This document shows, in pieces, positions 35,172-47,374 of a stretch of DNA of 64,000 nt (its first letter is position 1; every line of letters begins with the position of its first letter). The position numbers were made by a program, and so were the translations under genes. Source of the DNA: Przewalskia tangutica (taxonomy: Eukaryota > Streptophyta > Magnoliopsida > Solanales > Solanaceae); assembly GCA_029844215.1 (NCBI GenBank), contig CM056724.1, forward strand, positions 81,673,093 to 81,737,092. Reading direction: 5' to 3'. The notes below the pieces were generated by a model. The model was not told the origin of the DNA and ran no database searches. It was given only the letters and a program-made list of their open reading frames with translations.

Positions 35172-38100
35172 TGTCACGACCCGACCACGGGCCCGCGACT
35201 GGCGCCTTACCCCGGGCACCCTAGTGATACAACATCAGAGATAATCAGCGGAAATTAAAACTTAAACAGGAAACAAGATAAAAGAAAACAGGCTAACCAA
35301 AACGGTTGCATTTTTGCATATATCTGAGAAATTTGAGCGATTACATCCTTTACAACCCCGCGGTCTACAAAGGACCTCTAAGATTTTACAACAACTATGA
35401 CGGACGGGCGACCATACCCAGAATGTACAAGAACTTACAAACTGGAAACCTACCAAAAGATAAGCCTCGGAGAAACGGAGCTTCCCAATCTGAGCGGTGA
35501 TCCTAAGAGTGAGGATCAATAACCGATGTACCTTTACTGCGGCATGAACGCACCCCCGAAGGAGGTCGATGCGGCAATTACCAAGTATGTGGCGAAAATC
35601 ACGTAAATGAAATCATAGTAGTCTATATAAAGCAGAGACATATATGATAATCAAACTACAAGACATAACATAAAAGCGATCATGTCAAAGCGAGGACTCA
35701 CGCCAAAGTCATCACTCAAATATAACCAGGGTCTCACGCCACAATATCAATCATGCCCGCATCACGCATGCCGGAATTCTCCATCGGTGTAGACATGTCG
35801 AGGATGCATAACGATATCTGGGTAATCAACCTGCCGCGTAGCCACATGCCCGGAATTCTTCATCGGTGCGAACATGTCCATGTAACAACAATAACAATAT
35901 ATCGGGTAATCAACCTGCCGCGTAGCGCATGCCGGAGTGCGACGGTGCGAGCATGTCCATGTAACAACAATATATCGGTAATCAACCTGCGTAGCCACAT
36001 GCCCGGAGTCTGCATCGGTGCGACATGTCCATGTAATAACAATAACAATATATCGGGTCATCAACCCCGCGTACGCATGCCCGGAGTGCATCGGTGCGAG
36101 CATGTCCATGTAACAATAACAATATATATCTGGGTGATTAACGCGCGTGGCCGCATGCCCGAATTACGTCGGTGCGGACATGTCCATGTATCAACAATAA
36201 CAATATCTGGGTGATTAACCCGCATAGCCGCATGCCCGGAATTCTTCATCCGGTGCGTACATATCCATGTAACAACAATAACAATATCTGGGTGATTAAC
36301 GCCGCGTGGCGCGTACGGAATTCTACACGCCGGTGCGTATGTCCATGTAACAACAATAACAATATACCGGGTGATTAACCCGCCGCATGGCCGCATGCCC
36401 CCAGAATTCTGCATCGGTGCAGACATATCCATGTAACAACAATAACAATATACCGAGTGATTAACCCGCCGCATGGCCGCATGCCCCCGAAATTCTGCAT
36501 CGGTGCAGACATGTCCATGTAACCACGATAAAAATATACCGGCCCTACATCGAGAGAGTCGGTATCATAGGATTTCAACTATTACACAACAAGGCTATCA
36601 CAAGCAAGCACAAGCAAATTACCATACTTGATTCTCTTACAAATATCCATTCTTTCACGAAGTCACTGATACCAACACTCGTAGTATCCAAAACAGAGTA
36701 ACTATTATTTTAAGTAAACCAAAATAATTTCCCTTTTTTAAAGACAAGTAACAACCTTCTTTTCCAAAAGTTCAAGTTTGCCTAATTTCAAATACTCAAG
36801 TCTCTTATTTTCGAAAGGTTTCGTAGTTCATAGTCTTAATCCCTTAATAACATAATTCTCTTTTAAAACAATTTGAGTAACATATGCCTTATGTGTGAGT
36901 AGGTTATTCTTGTTTATATCAATCTTATTAAAGCAGTCATGATCTAGAAAATGTAATACAATTTTGTCTTATCTTAGCTTCTATGCAGATGGAGGTTTAT
37001 ACTGGTTTGAATAATATTACTTAGTCAATACATTTTCCTTTATTAACGCTGCAGTGGTTTGTTCGATACTTGTTCTCATTTCCGAAATCAATATAACATT
37101 ATTCCTTTTAAAACCCAATTATCCATTTCTCATTAAAGCGGTTTCACAACTTTTTAATACAACCCAAGTCTTTATTATTTCACATCAAGTCTTTTATCTT
37201 TTTTAAAAACCACAAACCATTTCTTTGCCCACATAAAGTTGTTATAACAAACTTCCCATAAAGCCGTTATAACACTTTATGTTTTAAATCAACCAAATTC
37301 ATTTAACACGTATGCGTCCTACCGTACTACATAGTTCACAACATATCATGCTAGAAAAGATAGGAAGAGGTTCACATACCTCGCGACGATTATCGACAAT
37401 TAGCAAAACGCTCCAAAGTACTGTAACCCTGCTAGCCCTTTCCACCCTCCAAGTAGAATACGCTACTCGTAGTACTTCCACATATAATGGCCATAAAACG
37501 CCTATTAACTTCTAGTTCTCTTCGTAGAACATTTCTAAATACAAGGTTCCATATTCTACGGAAAATTCGGCAGCACCTCCCCCTTGCAACCACAAAAATC
37601 TCCTCCTCTAACAAGGCCCGCTACTAAGCCAACAACTCCAAAGGGGGGGGGGGTTACACGTCTAACCGGATGTGTACAACACTGCCCCACAATAATACTA
37701 CAAGTCTACTGTAAATACAGTCCAATGTAAATACAGTTCAATTCTTTTCAATCATCCTTCCAATATATATTATACTCAATTCTAAGCTACTACAACATGT
37801 AATATCCAATTACAATAGAGGGACATAGATCATTACCTCGATAAGCCCAAAATTATCCAAGATTATAAGTCGATCCTGAGCAACTCTTAGTTCCAATTCC
37901 TTATGCTCCAACCCGCTCCGAGCAACCCTTAGAAGTTTCTAAACAACTTCTCTTCAAGATCCAACTCCAAAAAATGAAGAACACTTAGGCTCAAACTATG
38001 GCAAGTTTCGGCCAAGGTAAGGTTTCTAGGCTAGGGGTGTGAAATATTTTCCAACTCTTGGTACACAATCTTCCTAACACTCTAAGGAAGAACACTTAAA

Positions 38101-38762
38101 ACTTTAAGAATTTTTGGACAACTTTAACTCCACAAATCAGCCCAAGGCCGAGAGCACCTAGAACGGAGGGAGTAATTTTTCAATCTTTAGAAATAACTAA
38201 GTGTGGAATGAATAAGTCTTGCAAGCTTAAGGGTCTATTTATAGATAAATCAATGGCCAAGATCAAGGAAAGTGTATGGTGAAGATTGGGTCCAAGTGTG
38301 TGGGTAATTTGCCAACCAAATATCCACCACAAAAATGGGACAAGTGGCTTGCCACTTGTCCCCCAAAAAAAACGTCCAAGTGTCCATGTGGTCCCCCTAA
38401 TTTTCGGCCAATGAGCCACATGGGAGTGCCATGTGTCGCCCCCTACTCGTCCAAAATATTTCATCTTCCGAAAATATCCGTAATGCCAAAAATTCGAAAA
38501 TAAAGTGGGCCCCACAAACCGTAAATTCCTCCTGTGGGCCCCACGTGACTAATTCCGGAAATAAAATTCCATAATTCTCAAAAATTCCAAAAAGTCCGAA
38601 TACCAAATCTGGGAATCAAATTCCCATTAACGAACCTTTTTCCTTCACAAAATCCGGAATCTTTTCCGTCGAAAAATCACATCATTCTTCCTTTCCAATT
38701 TTTGTGTCGTATTCTCGTACGTACGTCCTCACATACATACCCTGGAACTACGGGGTGTAACA
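35172..38762 (-). repeat. Right (5') LTR of E5 (3591 bp)
   Basis: TGTCACGACCCGACCACGG to CTACGGGGTGTAACA, followed by the AATAG TSD. U3 palindrome variant near 38422-38441 (GAGTGCCATGTGTCGCCCCC), TATTTATA at 38236-38243. The 86-bp array lies at 35745-36541. Confidence 0.9.
35745..36541 (-). repeat. 86-bp tandem array in the E5 right LTR
   Basis: About ten units. The two best preserved (36371 to 36541, exact spacing 86 bp between 36371 and 36457) show CCGCCGCATGGCCGCATGC and ATTCTGCATCGGTGCAGACA. Units towards the left are shortened to 60-80 bp. Confidence 0.87.
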
Positions 38763-38767
38763 AATAG
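38763..38767. repeat. Right TSD of E5 (AATAG)
   Basis: Matches 11578-11582. Host E4 text resumes as ATTGAGCTACGTAG, equivalent to GTTAAGCTACGTAG in E7 (58103). Confidence 0.93.
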
Positions 38768-40690
38768 ATTGAGCTACGTAGTATGATTAAGAAAATGGTA
38801 CGGATGAGATCCGTATGGAGTAAGTATGGATGTTGTGGTCAAGACAACACGATTATGGTATTACGAGAAATTTTTGTACCCGTTTACGGGGGGGCCGATA
38901 AGGTAGGAGTGGAGCATGGAGATCGCGAGCCTAAGGATATGGATAACCACCGAGACCTTAGGTATATAAGTCTTTCTCGGGTAGTAAAAGGTTAAGACAG
39001 ACCAAGGATAAGAGTTAAGTGCGACGCCGAGTCGAGTTGAGGACCTATTAGGGGTCACCCCATAGCTTGAAATGGAATGGGGTCAGTTGGTAGTAGTCCC
39101 GCTACGTGACAGGGTCACGAGGGTGCAAGGCCCAAGTCTAGTTAATCATTTTACGGGTTCGTGGACGCATTCCACCGGAACCAGGTTGTGAGAGCCGGAA
39201 ATGGCATTATGTTGTTTAGAATAGTAACTCCAAAGATTGGAGGCCCGAATCAGTATGAAGGATATGTACGTATGTTAGTATAAGTTTGGAGGTACGGGAA
39301 GAGTACGACCAGTAAGAAAGAGAGCAACCAAGTGTAAAGAAATAGAGCCTGAATCCATGAGGACCTTTCGAGATGACTACACCCGTGAGTGTTGGGTGGT
39401 AGCTGAGCGGGTAGATAATAATTACCGGTAACGATACAGTCGTTGGACCCTAGAAGACCTAGCAGAGCTGTTATGACATACATTGAGGTCATTATGAGTA
39501 CGGGCTAGTTGGCCTCTTGTTATGCCAACGTGGGCTACAGAGAGAGATTGATTCGGTACGGTTTCGTGGCGGTTATCGAGTGGAAAGGAAGAGAAGTGGT
39601 GGTAACCAGTGAATTATCCTTCCTTCTTTGACATTGTTGATTTTAATAAGTCTGTGTGACTTGTTCATTTGAGGTAAATTAATGCAGAAAGTAAGTAATA
39701 CTCGAATTTGAAGGAGTTTATGTTGAGTGCCCTTGGGGGTACTTGGAGTTGGTTTGGTGTGGCGGTCAGGGCCACGACCTTCCGGATAAGTTCAGGATAG
39801 CGCAAGCAAAAATAAGATAAGTACGAGTGCTGCCTACGGAAAACATAAGACATCGTTGGTAGGTCTTGAAAATCTATACGAGTATAAGGGGGCGCTTGAT
39901 GATTTAGATTTTGTAAGGGAGATAAGTTCTCTCCCCCACGTAAAAGGACAGTTTTACGTATTATGGGGTTATGTGTACCCATGTTGTTAGACGAAGGATA
40001 GGAGACTGGTAAGGTCTTCAGTATCATCATGCCATAGGTTAAAGTTTTAGATAACCGTGGGAAAAGTATTGTGTTGGGATAATTAAGAACGACGTTATGA
40101 AATGGTCGAGGAAGTGTCGTAAGGATATAAATGCAGGTAGTACGCATATATTAACTGTACGATTATGAATCAAGATAGAAATACTTTTGCTAATAATAAG
40201 CATAAGGTAAGGTTATGACCAGAATGATAAAAGAGAATACGACTATGGTTATGTAAGTTGCACGAGATATGATTACCCCAGACTAGTGTAAGACCATTAG
40301 TAAATAATGGGCAGTAAGAACACCTCGAGGATAGGTGGTAGCATCGGTACTGACGAGAAAGATTGTAAGAAAATACGGAGGGGTAAGGGACCCCAGGACA
40401 ACTTGAAATAACTTATAAAGGAAAGACGAGTAAACACTCGAACGATAAGAAATTTTGACAAGTCTTTGGATTATATAATACCATGAATGGAGGATGAACA
40501 CCTGACTATAGGCTCTACAAACTGGGAAAGGATTATCGGGTTACTATTTGACGAGATCAAGGAAATCTCCCCCCCCCCCCCTAAATTGTGATTGACAGGA
40601 AGTCTTAACCATGTGGTAAGCAAAGGAATCAAATCTAAGTTAGTGACCAAGTTGAGTTGCAACAGAGAAAGGGAAACAAGAACCATAATT
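38768..40690 (+). other. E4 internal region: spacer and unrecognised stretch
   Basis: 38768-39395 aligns with E7 58103-58718 and with the post-gag spacer of the other elements (AAGGCCCAAGT, GGGTTCGTGGACG). From 39396 to about 40690 I recognise no protein domain on either strand. It is where protease and most of RT would lie, so they are deleted or decayed beyond reading. Open frames there (for example minus 39665-40147) are short and featureless. C-runs occur at about 40568-40581 and 40777-40789. Confidence 0.6.
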
Positions 40691-41850
40691 GAGATTAAGG
40701 GTGCCCGAATATTTCGCAGGTTTGAGGAAGGCTTCCAGTTATTGGAAGATAAGTTGACCACGACTACAGTTCTAACCCCCCCCCCCCCTGAGAGACTAGG
40801 AGGTTAGGTTATTATGGTAATATTTTGAGTGTTTGGCTGGGTTGCGTGCTGACGCAACACGATAAGGTTAGAGTCTATGTTTTCCCGGCGGTTAGGGAAG
40901 CATGAAAGGAATTACGCTACTCACGATTTAGAGTAGGTGGCAGTTAATCGTATCTTGAAAATTTGGAGGCATTCCTTATATAAACTTCATGTGGATATTT
41001 GTGCAGGCCACAAGAGCCTCCGGTATATCTTTAGACAGAGGTAGCTGAATTTGCGACAGAGACGGTGGTTAGAGTTACTCAAGGATTGTGATATCGATAT
41101 CCTATACCGCCCGGGGAAAGCCGAGACGGTTACAGACGCTCTTAGTCGTGGATTTATGGGTAGTCCGCGGATGGGCAGCGGATAGGCGGGGCGTGGTCCG
41201 TGCGATTCATTAGCTACCGAGCCGAGGGGTTCGATTATTTGTTTCCAAGGTTAATGAAGTTTAGATCCGAGAGGTTGCCAAGCCTTCCGTCGTTGAGGAG
41301 GTAAAGAGGCGACAGTATGAGGATCCAGTTATGACACGGTATCGAGATACGACTCTCCGAGAAGAGAAGAGCCTGTTTGAGTAGCACCGGATGGGGTGCT
41401 TTGATATGAGGATGGATTGTGTGTACCCGGTGCTGCAGGACTAGTCAGTAAGTTTTAGGGGAGGCACACAGTGCTTATTGCTCTAATTGTTCAGGGTCGA
41501 CTAAGTCGTGTCGTGTCATTACTTCAGATGTATGTATGGGTAAGATGACCGGAAAAGGGACATAGCGGAGTTTACTGCTTAGTGTCCGAGTTAGTATAAG
41601 GTCATGGTTGAGCACCAGAAGCCCAGTGGGCTATTGCATGTGATTTAGATCCCGACTTAGATATGGGAGGTAATTAATATGGATCTTGTTACAGAGTGGC
41701 ATCGTACTCAGAGGAAGTGCGACTCCCTGGTGGTCATGGTAAATAGGCTGGCGAAACCAGCCGTGTTCTTCCGGTTAGGACCACTTACTCGGCTGAGGAT
41801 TATGCTAGCTTATATAGCAGGGAGATTGTGAGACTTCACGGGGTACCTAC
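40691..41850 (+). pseudogene. Degraded gypsy RT-connection, RNase H and integrase of E4
   Basis: Across shifting frames I read, in order: end of RT (FRRFEEGFQLLEDKLTTT, about 40710-40770, lacking roughly 30 residues in the middle); RNase H (GCVLTQHDKV near 40834, then HKS..YIF and LNLRQRRWLELLKD near 41050-41085, DIDILYRPGKAE, DALSRGFMGS to 41165); integrase with a weak zinc-finger part (41300-41620), MEHQKPSG-like text, a central piece matching the LPVRTTYSAE motif and REIVRLHGVP ending at 41850, where E7 starts. The domain order RT-RH-IN is Ty3/gypsy, and the wording is Tekay/Del-like. Many stops; non-functional. It is the only pol core in the window. Confidence 0.82.
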
Positions 41851-43268
41851 TGTTACACCCCGAAATTTCAGGATATGTTTATAAGAACGTACGTAAGAAC
41901 TCAAAAATGTTAAGTTTTGAGACGAGTAAAAATTTATCGGAATTATGGAATTTGTCGAAAAACGAAATATTGCGACGAACGGGAGGGCGACACGTGTCAC
42001 CCCCTTTATGGACATGGACGAAATGTGCATGGGTGGAATGGTCATTTGACCATAATTTTATGATGAAGTCTTGCAAGGCTTAGAGCTTGACAACATTGAC
42101 CAAGTCAATGACCCCACTTAGCTTGATATTTAATTAAAATGCATCCAAGCCACCCATTTGTTTTAATCTTGACCCTTCCTTGTGTTATTTAAGTATACTA
42201 GTAGCAAGACTTTGTCATTCTACACTTAGAGAAAAAATTGAAAAAAACTTGTTCTTGCTCTTAAGGGAGCTCACGGCATTGGCATGGTTTCAAAGGGAAT
42301 TTTTTTTGGTTGTTGTCCAATAGGTTCCACACTTTAAAACAAGGTCCTTAAGGGTATTGTAAGGTTATCTCAATAGAAAGATCCCGGAAAAATGGTGTTT
42401 TCGTATTAGTCGCAAAGTGAAAACCTAAGGGGTTATTCAACTTTGAAGTTGGAACTTGAAGATGAGTTATTCATAAGCTTCTAAGGGTTTCTTGGAGTGG
42501 ATTGGAACGTCGAAAGGAGGAGCTAAAGTTGCTAAGGATCGGCTTGTGATCTTGGATCATATTTGGGATAATTGAGGTATAACCTTCATTTTACTTTTGT
42601 AATTGAAGATTTCATGTTATGATAAGTTATAAGTGATCATGTGATATGTGTTATGAAGTTTGATAAGTGTTATGGAAATTTGGAAGCTCAAAATCCGAAA
42701 ATGACATGTTGAGTCATTTGAAATTGAATTACAATTTGGTCGTTTATTAGAATCGTCGCATGTTACTTACTTGAAGATTATAGTAGTTATAATCGATTGC
42801 GACTTGATATCATGTTATGCTAACAACTTGGATTGAAATGGAAATTGGATAAGAATTGGTATTGTTGCCCAAATTGCCGAATTGACATTGTAGTTTAGAC
42901 TAGTTTGTTATATATTGTGGGGCGGAATTTTACATGTCTTGTTTAAGCGTGTAATCCCCTATTGTTAGCTACTTTGTTGGGCCTTAAATGTGGCGTGTTT
43001 GGTTATTGAATTCGGCCTTGAAAAGGTGGCAAAGTATGTAGAAACAAAGGAAGTCTTTGTCAGATTTTCCGTAGAATTTAGGGACTTTGCACTTGGAATA
43101 TTCTATGTTTGAAACTAGAAGTTAATAGGCGTACTATGGTCATTATAGGTTGACATACTACGTGCGCGAATGGACTTAGCAAGTGGATTAAACAGAAGAG
43201 GTATGTGGAACTTTCTTATCTCTTGAGCATGAATAAGTTGTAAATGTATAGTACGGTGAGCGTCTAAG

Positions 43269-43273
43269 ACTTT
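43269..43273. repeat. Left TSD of E8 (ACTTT)
   Basis: ACTTT before the E8 LTR and again at 55952-55956. Joined host text GTCTAAGACTTTGACAA corresponds to the uninterrupted E4 LTR near 9424-9442. Confidence 0.93.
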
Positions 43274-43849
43274 TGTCACGACCGATCCGGGCGTGATCGT
43301 GCCTTACCCGGGCACCCAAGTAGACATACATCAGAGTAATCAGCGGAATATAAAAACAAAACATGAAACAATGTAAAAGAGACACAGTTTATCTGAGGAA
43401 AAGTTGCCTTTCGGCATATATATATAAATACCCAAAGTGAACAGTTACATCCCAACTTTACAACGGGACTACAGACCTCTAAGGAAGTAGAACAACTATG
43501 GCGGGACAGGGCCCCGCCATACCCTGAATGAACATAAATATCTACAACACCAGGGACTATACCAAAGATAAGCCTCCGGAGAAACGGAGCTTCCCAAAAC
43601 GCTGTGATCCTAAGCGGGGATCAACAATCGGTGTACCTCTACTGCGGCATGAATGCGGTCCCGAAGGAGGTCGATCTAACAGGTACCAAGTATGTGAAAC
43701 TGAAAATACTGTAAATGAAATCATAACAGTCTATATAAAACAGAGACATATATGATAACCAATTTACGATACACAATATGTAAACAGTCATGTCAAGTCA
43801 GGGACTCACGCTCTTAAAGTTATCACTCAAATATAACTATGGGTCTCAT

Positions 43850-46800
43850 TGTTATACCCCGTATTTCCAGAGTATGTACGTAAGGGCGTACGTATAAAAG
43901 GTTAAGCCTTAAGTTAGGCAAGGGACGAAAATTTTGTTCACAACCCACGAAAAGAATTGTCTTCCGACGAAACATTTTCCAAACTTTGCGAGGGGAAAAT
44001 TACGGTTGCGACTTTAATAATTTTTGCGGATTTTTCCGAGTGATGAAATATTTTAGACCAACGAGAGGGCGACACTTGTCACCCTCAAGTTGGCGGATTG
44101 GTGGCCGAAAGGGGGCACGTTTTGTGCCATGTTTTGTTGCCTAAACCATGGGTCAATGTTTGGAGTGAATTAAGGAGTAGATGTCTAGGGGGAACTTGGG
44201 CAAATCCTCACCCTCCACTTGCCCACCACTTGTCTTGATCTTGGCCATTGATTTCCCTATAAATACCCCCCTTTGTTGAAGACTTCTTCATCCACTCCAC
44301 ACTTTTCCAAGTCTTGAAATCTCCCTCCCCCTTTGTAAGGCTTTCGTCCAAGCTTCCCCCTCCCCCCTTTGTGAGGCCCTTGGCCGAGAGTACCTCCCCC
44401 CTTCCTTTGTGGTGCTAGCCGAAAGTACCCCCCCCCCTACCTTGAGTTGTTCTCGTGAAATACACCCCCCCCCTTGGTAGAAAGGTATTCTCCAAGTATT
44501 GTTACTATTCCAAAATACCTTAGCCTTATACCTTGTAGTATTCCAAGGTTACCCCTATACTAAAAGCCCAGAAATACTATTATATTTCCCTTCAGTCACA
44601 AAAACGAAACCCTAAGGAAAATCTTCATAGTTGGTTGAAGTATTAAGAAGAAGTTGCGTAGAACTTCTAAGGGTTGTTCGGAGCGGGTTGGAGCACCCAG
44701 AGTTGGAGCTAAACGTTGCTCAGGATCGACATTTAAACTTGGATAATTTTAGGCTTATCGAGGTAAATACTCTTGTCCTTCTATTGTAATTGGAAATTAC
44801 ATACTGTAGTAGTATATAAATGAATATAAGACGCATAGAAGGATATTACAGAAGAGAATTGAACTGTAATAGAAGGATATTACAGAAGAAGATTAAACTG
44901 TACTTGCATAGGACTGTATTTGCAGTAGACTTGTGTAGTTTAACGGGTAGGGAAATGCTGCCCGATTTTCCGTAGAATAGAGAACCCTCTGCTTAGAATA
45001 TTCTACAGAGTAGTCTAGACGTTGATAGACGTATATGGCCTTTATAGGTTGAAAGTTCTGCGAGTAGCATGTTCTACTTGAAAGGTGAACAAGGCTAGCC
45101 GGGTTATAGCCGTGGAGCGTTTTGCTAATAGTCGATAATCGTCGCGAGGTATGTGATTCTTCCTATCCTCTTGAGCATGATATTTTAAAAGAATATATAT
45201 ATAGTACGGTAGACGTACGTGTGTTAACTGAACGTGGTTTTACTCCGATGTCTTTTGACTTGAGTTTTAATAATAAGAATCTTGAAGTATCTCAAAAGAA
45301 TTAAGAAACCTTTTTGAAAGAAGAGTAATACTTGGTTTTAAAAGCTTAAGAGTTATACTAGCTTTATGGAAAGTTAGGTATAACGACTTAAGAGAGATAA
45401 AAAGAATGGTTTATTGATTTTAAAAGTTAAGAGACTTGATCTTAAAAGATAAGAGACTTGACTTAATTGAATTAATATAAATTTTGTTAAAAACAGTGTG
45501 AAACCTCATTCGTGAGTAATGAGTACTTGGTTTGTAAAGGAATAATGTTTTACTGATTTTGGAAATGAGAATAAGTATCGAACAAACCACAGCAGTGCTA
45601 ATAAAGGGAAATGTATTGACTAATAAAGTATTATGAAAACCAGTGAAAACCTCCATCTGCATAGAAGCTAAGATGAGACAAAATGATATTACATTTCCTA
45701 GATCATGGCTGCTTTAATAAGATTGTTATAAACAAGAATAACCTACTCACACATAAGGCATATGTTTCTCAAATTGTTTTAAAGGAGAATTATATTATTA
45801 AGTGATTAAAACTATGAACTACGAAACCTTTCGAAAATGAGAAACTTGAGCATTTGAAATTAGGCAAACTTGAACGTTTGGAAAATAATGTTGTTACTTG
45901 ATTTTACAAAGGAAAGCGTTTTGGTTTACTTAAAAAGATAGTCACTCTATTTTTATACTACGGGTATTGTGTGACTTTTGTGAAAGAAACAGATCTTTTA
46001 AAGAGTTAATGTATGAAGTACTTTGGGGATAAAAACCCGAACTTGTTAACATAAAGTAGAAAGTACCTTGTGTGAATAACTTGATGGTGTTGGTTTGTGA
46101 TAGCCTTGTAATACTTTCTTGTTGCTTTGATAAGTAAACATGTTAGGATGCTACGTGTGTTAGTATCTTGTGATGTTTGTGTATAGGGGTTTCCCTTGTC
46201 GTGCTTATGTTGTTTAACGATAAGCTGTTATGTTAGTATTATATCACTCACCTCTTGACATGATACCGGGGGTTAAGCTTCCCTCCGATGCGAGGTAGAC
46301 TCAGGCGGTCTGGGACCATGATTCAAGAATACCTCATGCGGGTCCAGGGGACCTATGCGGAACTACGAGAGTTCCAGGTTAGTGTGCGGCCTATATGGTC
46401 ATGCGGTCTATGTGGCCATGCGGACTGCGAGTCCAGGACGATGCCGGGGAGTAGCTACCCTCGATGCGGGGAATACCTCATGCGGGCCTATGTGAGTGGC
46501 CTATGCGAGTGCGGAAAGTTCAGGACTAGGCAGCGCGACATTAGATCTGCGCGGCGAGTGGCGGCCGATCATGTGGCGGTCTAGACAGATTTCATGATAC
46601 AGTTTATGACCTTGTTGGTACTGTGGGTTTTTAGTAGTCGGATATGCCTTCGTACTTACCCCGTACGGTTTTATTATGACACAGGTGGGACCTGGTGTTC
46701 ATGTGTATTCCTTAGTGTGTTTTATATCATGGATCGTGATGAGGAAGGTATTCCACGGGCATGATTGATGTTGTGGGCGTGAGACCCATAGTTATATTTG

Positions 46801-47374
46801 AGTGATGACTTTGAGGGCGTGAGTCCCTGACTTGACATGACTGCTTATTTATTGAACTGTAGTTTGGTTATCATACATGTCTCCTGCTTTATATATAGAC
46901 TACTATGATTTCTTTTACAGTATTTTCAGTTTCACATACTTGGTACCTGTTGTACTGACCTCCTTCGGGGGGCTGCGTTCATGCCGCAGGTACACCAGTG
47001 TTGATCCTCACTCTTAGGGTCACAGTTCAGCGTTTGGGAAGCTCCGTTTCTCCGGAGGCTTATCAGTGGTATAGTACCCTGTAGTTGTAGGTACTTACAT
47101 TCAGGGGTATGGCGGGGCCCTGTCCCGCCATTGTTGTCATATCATTCTTAGAGGTCTATAGTACTGTTGTGGGCAGAGTTTGTAAAAAGGATGTAACTGT
47201 TCGGATTTAAGTTTTTATATATATATATGCCGAAAGGCAACTTTTCTCAGGAGACTGTTTTACACTTCATATTATTTCATGTCTTGTTTTATGTTCCGTT
47301 GATTACTCTGATGTATGTCTACTTGGGTGCCCGGGGTAAGGCACCAGTCACGGGCCCGGGTTCGGGTCGTGACA
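43850..47374 (+). repeat. S2: solo alpha LTR inside the E8 3' LTR
   Basis: TGTTATACCCCGTATTTCC to GGTCGTGACA, 3525 bp, flanked by CTCAT on both sides (43845-43849 and 47375-47379). The E8 5' LTR has the unoccupied site (GGGTCTCATGCCCACAAT near 53367-53384). Landmarks: palindrome 44067-44086, TATAAATA 44259-44266, C-runs 44340-44475, TCGTCGCGAGGTATGTGA 45138-45155, minisatellite 46290-46520, U5 block 46930-47180. No internal sequence. Confidence 0.93.
44067..44266 (+). promoter_or_regulatory. U3 promoter of S2
   Basis: GGGCGACACTTGTCACCCTC (44067-44086) followed by CCCTATAAATACCCCCC (TATAAATA 44259-44266), then long C-tracts on the sense strand. It is the cleanest TATA box in the window. Confidence 0.65.

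Larger units (their letters stand above)
11583..38762 (-). mobile_element. E5: three-LTR, two-internal-region complex gag-only element
   Basis: Between perfect AATAG duplications lies LTR-internal-LTR-internal-LTR, all on the minus strand: LTRs 11583-18476 (interrupted by S1), 29618-33216 and 35172-38762, each about 3.6 kb after removing S1; internal regions 18477-29617 (interrupted by E6) and 33217-35171, each about 1.95 kb. Each internal region has a PPT at one end and a primer site at the other. There is no TSD at the inner LTRs, which argues for one integrated unit enlarged by unequal recombination rather than separate insertions. Both internal regions carry the same truncated gag. Confidence 0.88.
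8017..41850 (+). mobile_element. E4: pol-bearing gypsy element (gamma LTR), split by E5 and cut by E7
   Basis: E4 is inserted in copia RT; the five bases before it are AAATT (8012-8016). It has a 5' LTR (8017-11052), primer site, a leader and gag remnant (11053-11582), then, after the nested E5 (11583-38762), the continuation 38768-41850 with RT tail, RNase H and integrase traces. The junctions TTAATAG/AATAGATTG match the uninterrupted text of E7 near 58096-58110. The integrase reading ends abruptly at 41850 where E7 begins, so the remaining integrase and 3' LTR lie right of the window. Confidence 0.8.

Noticed and set aside
39665..40147. 160-codon minus-strand open frame in E4
   Set aside because: Opposite to the element, no domain recognised, and no conserved counterpart in the window.
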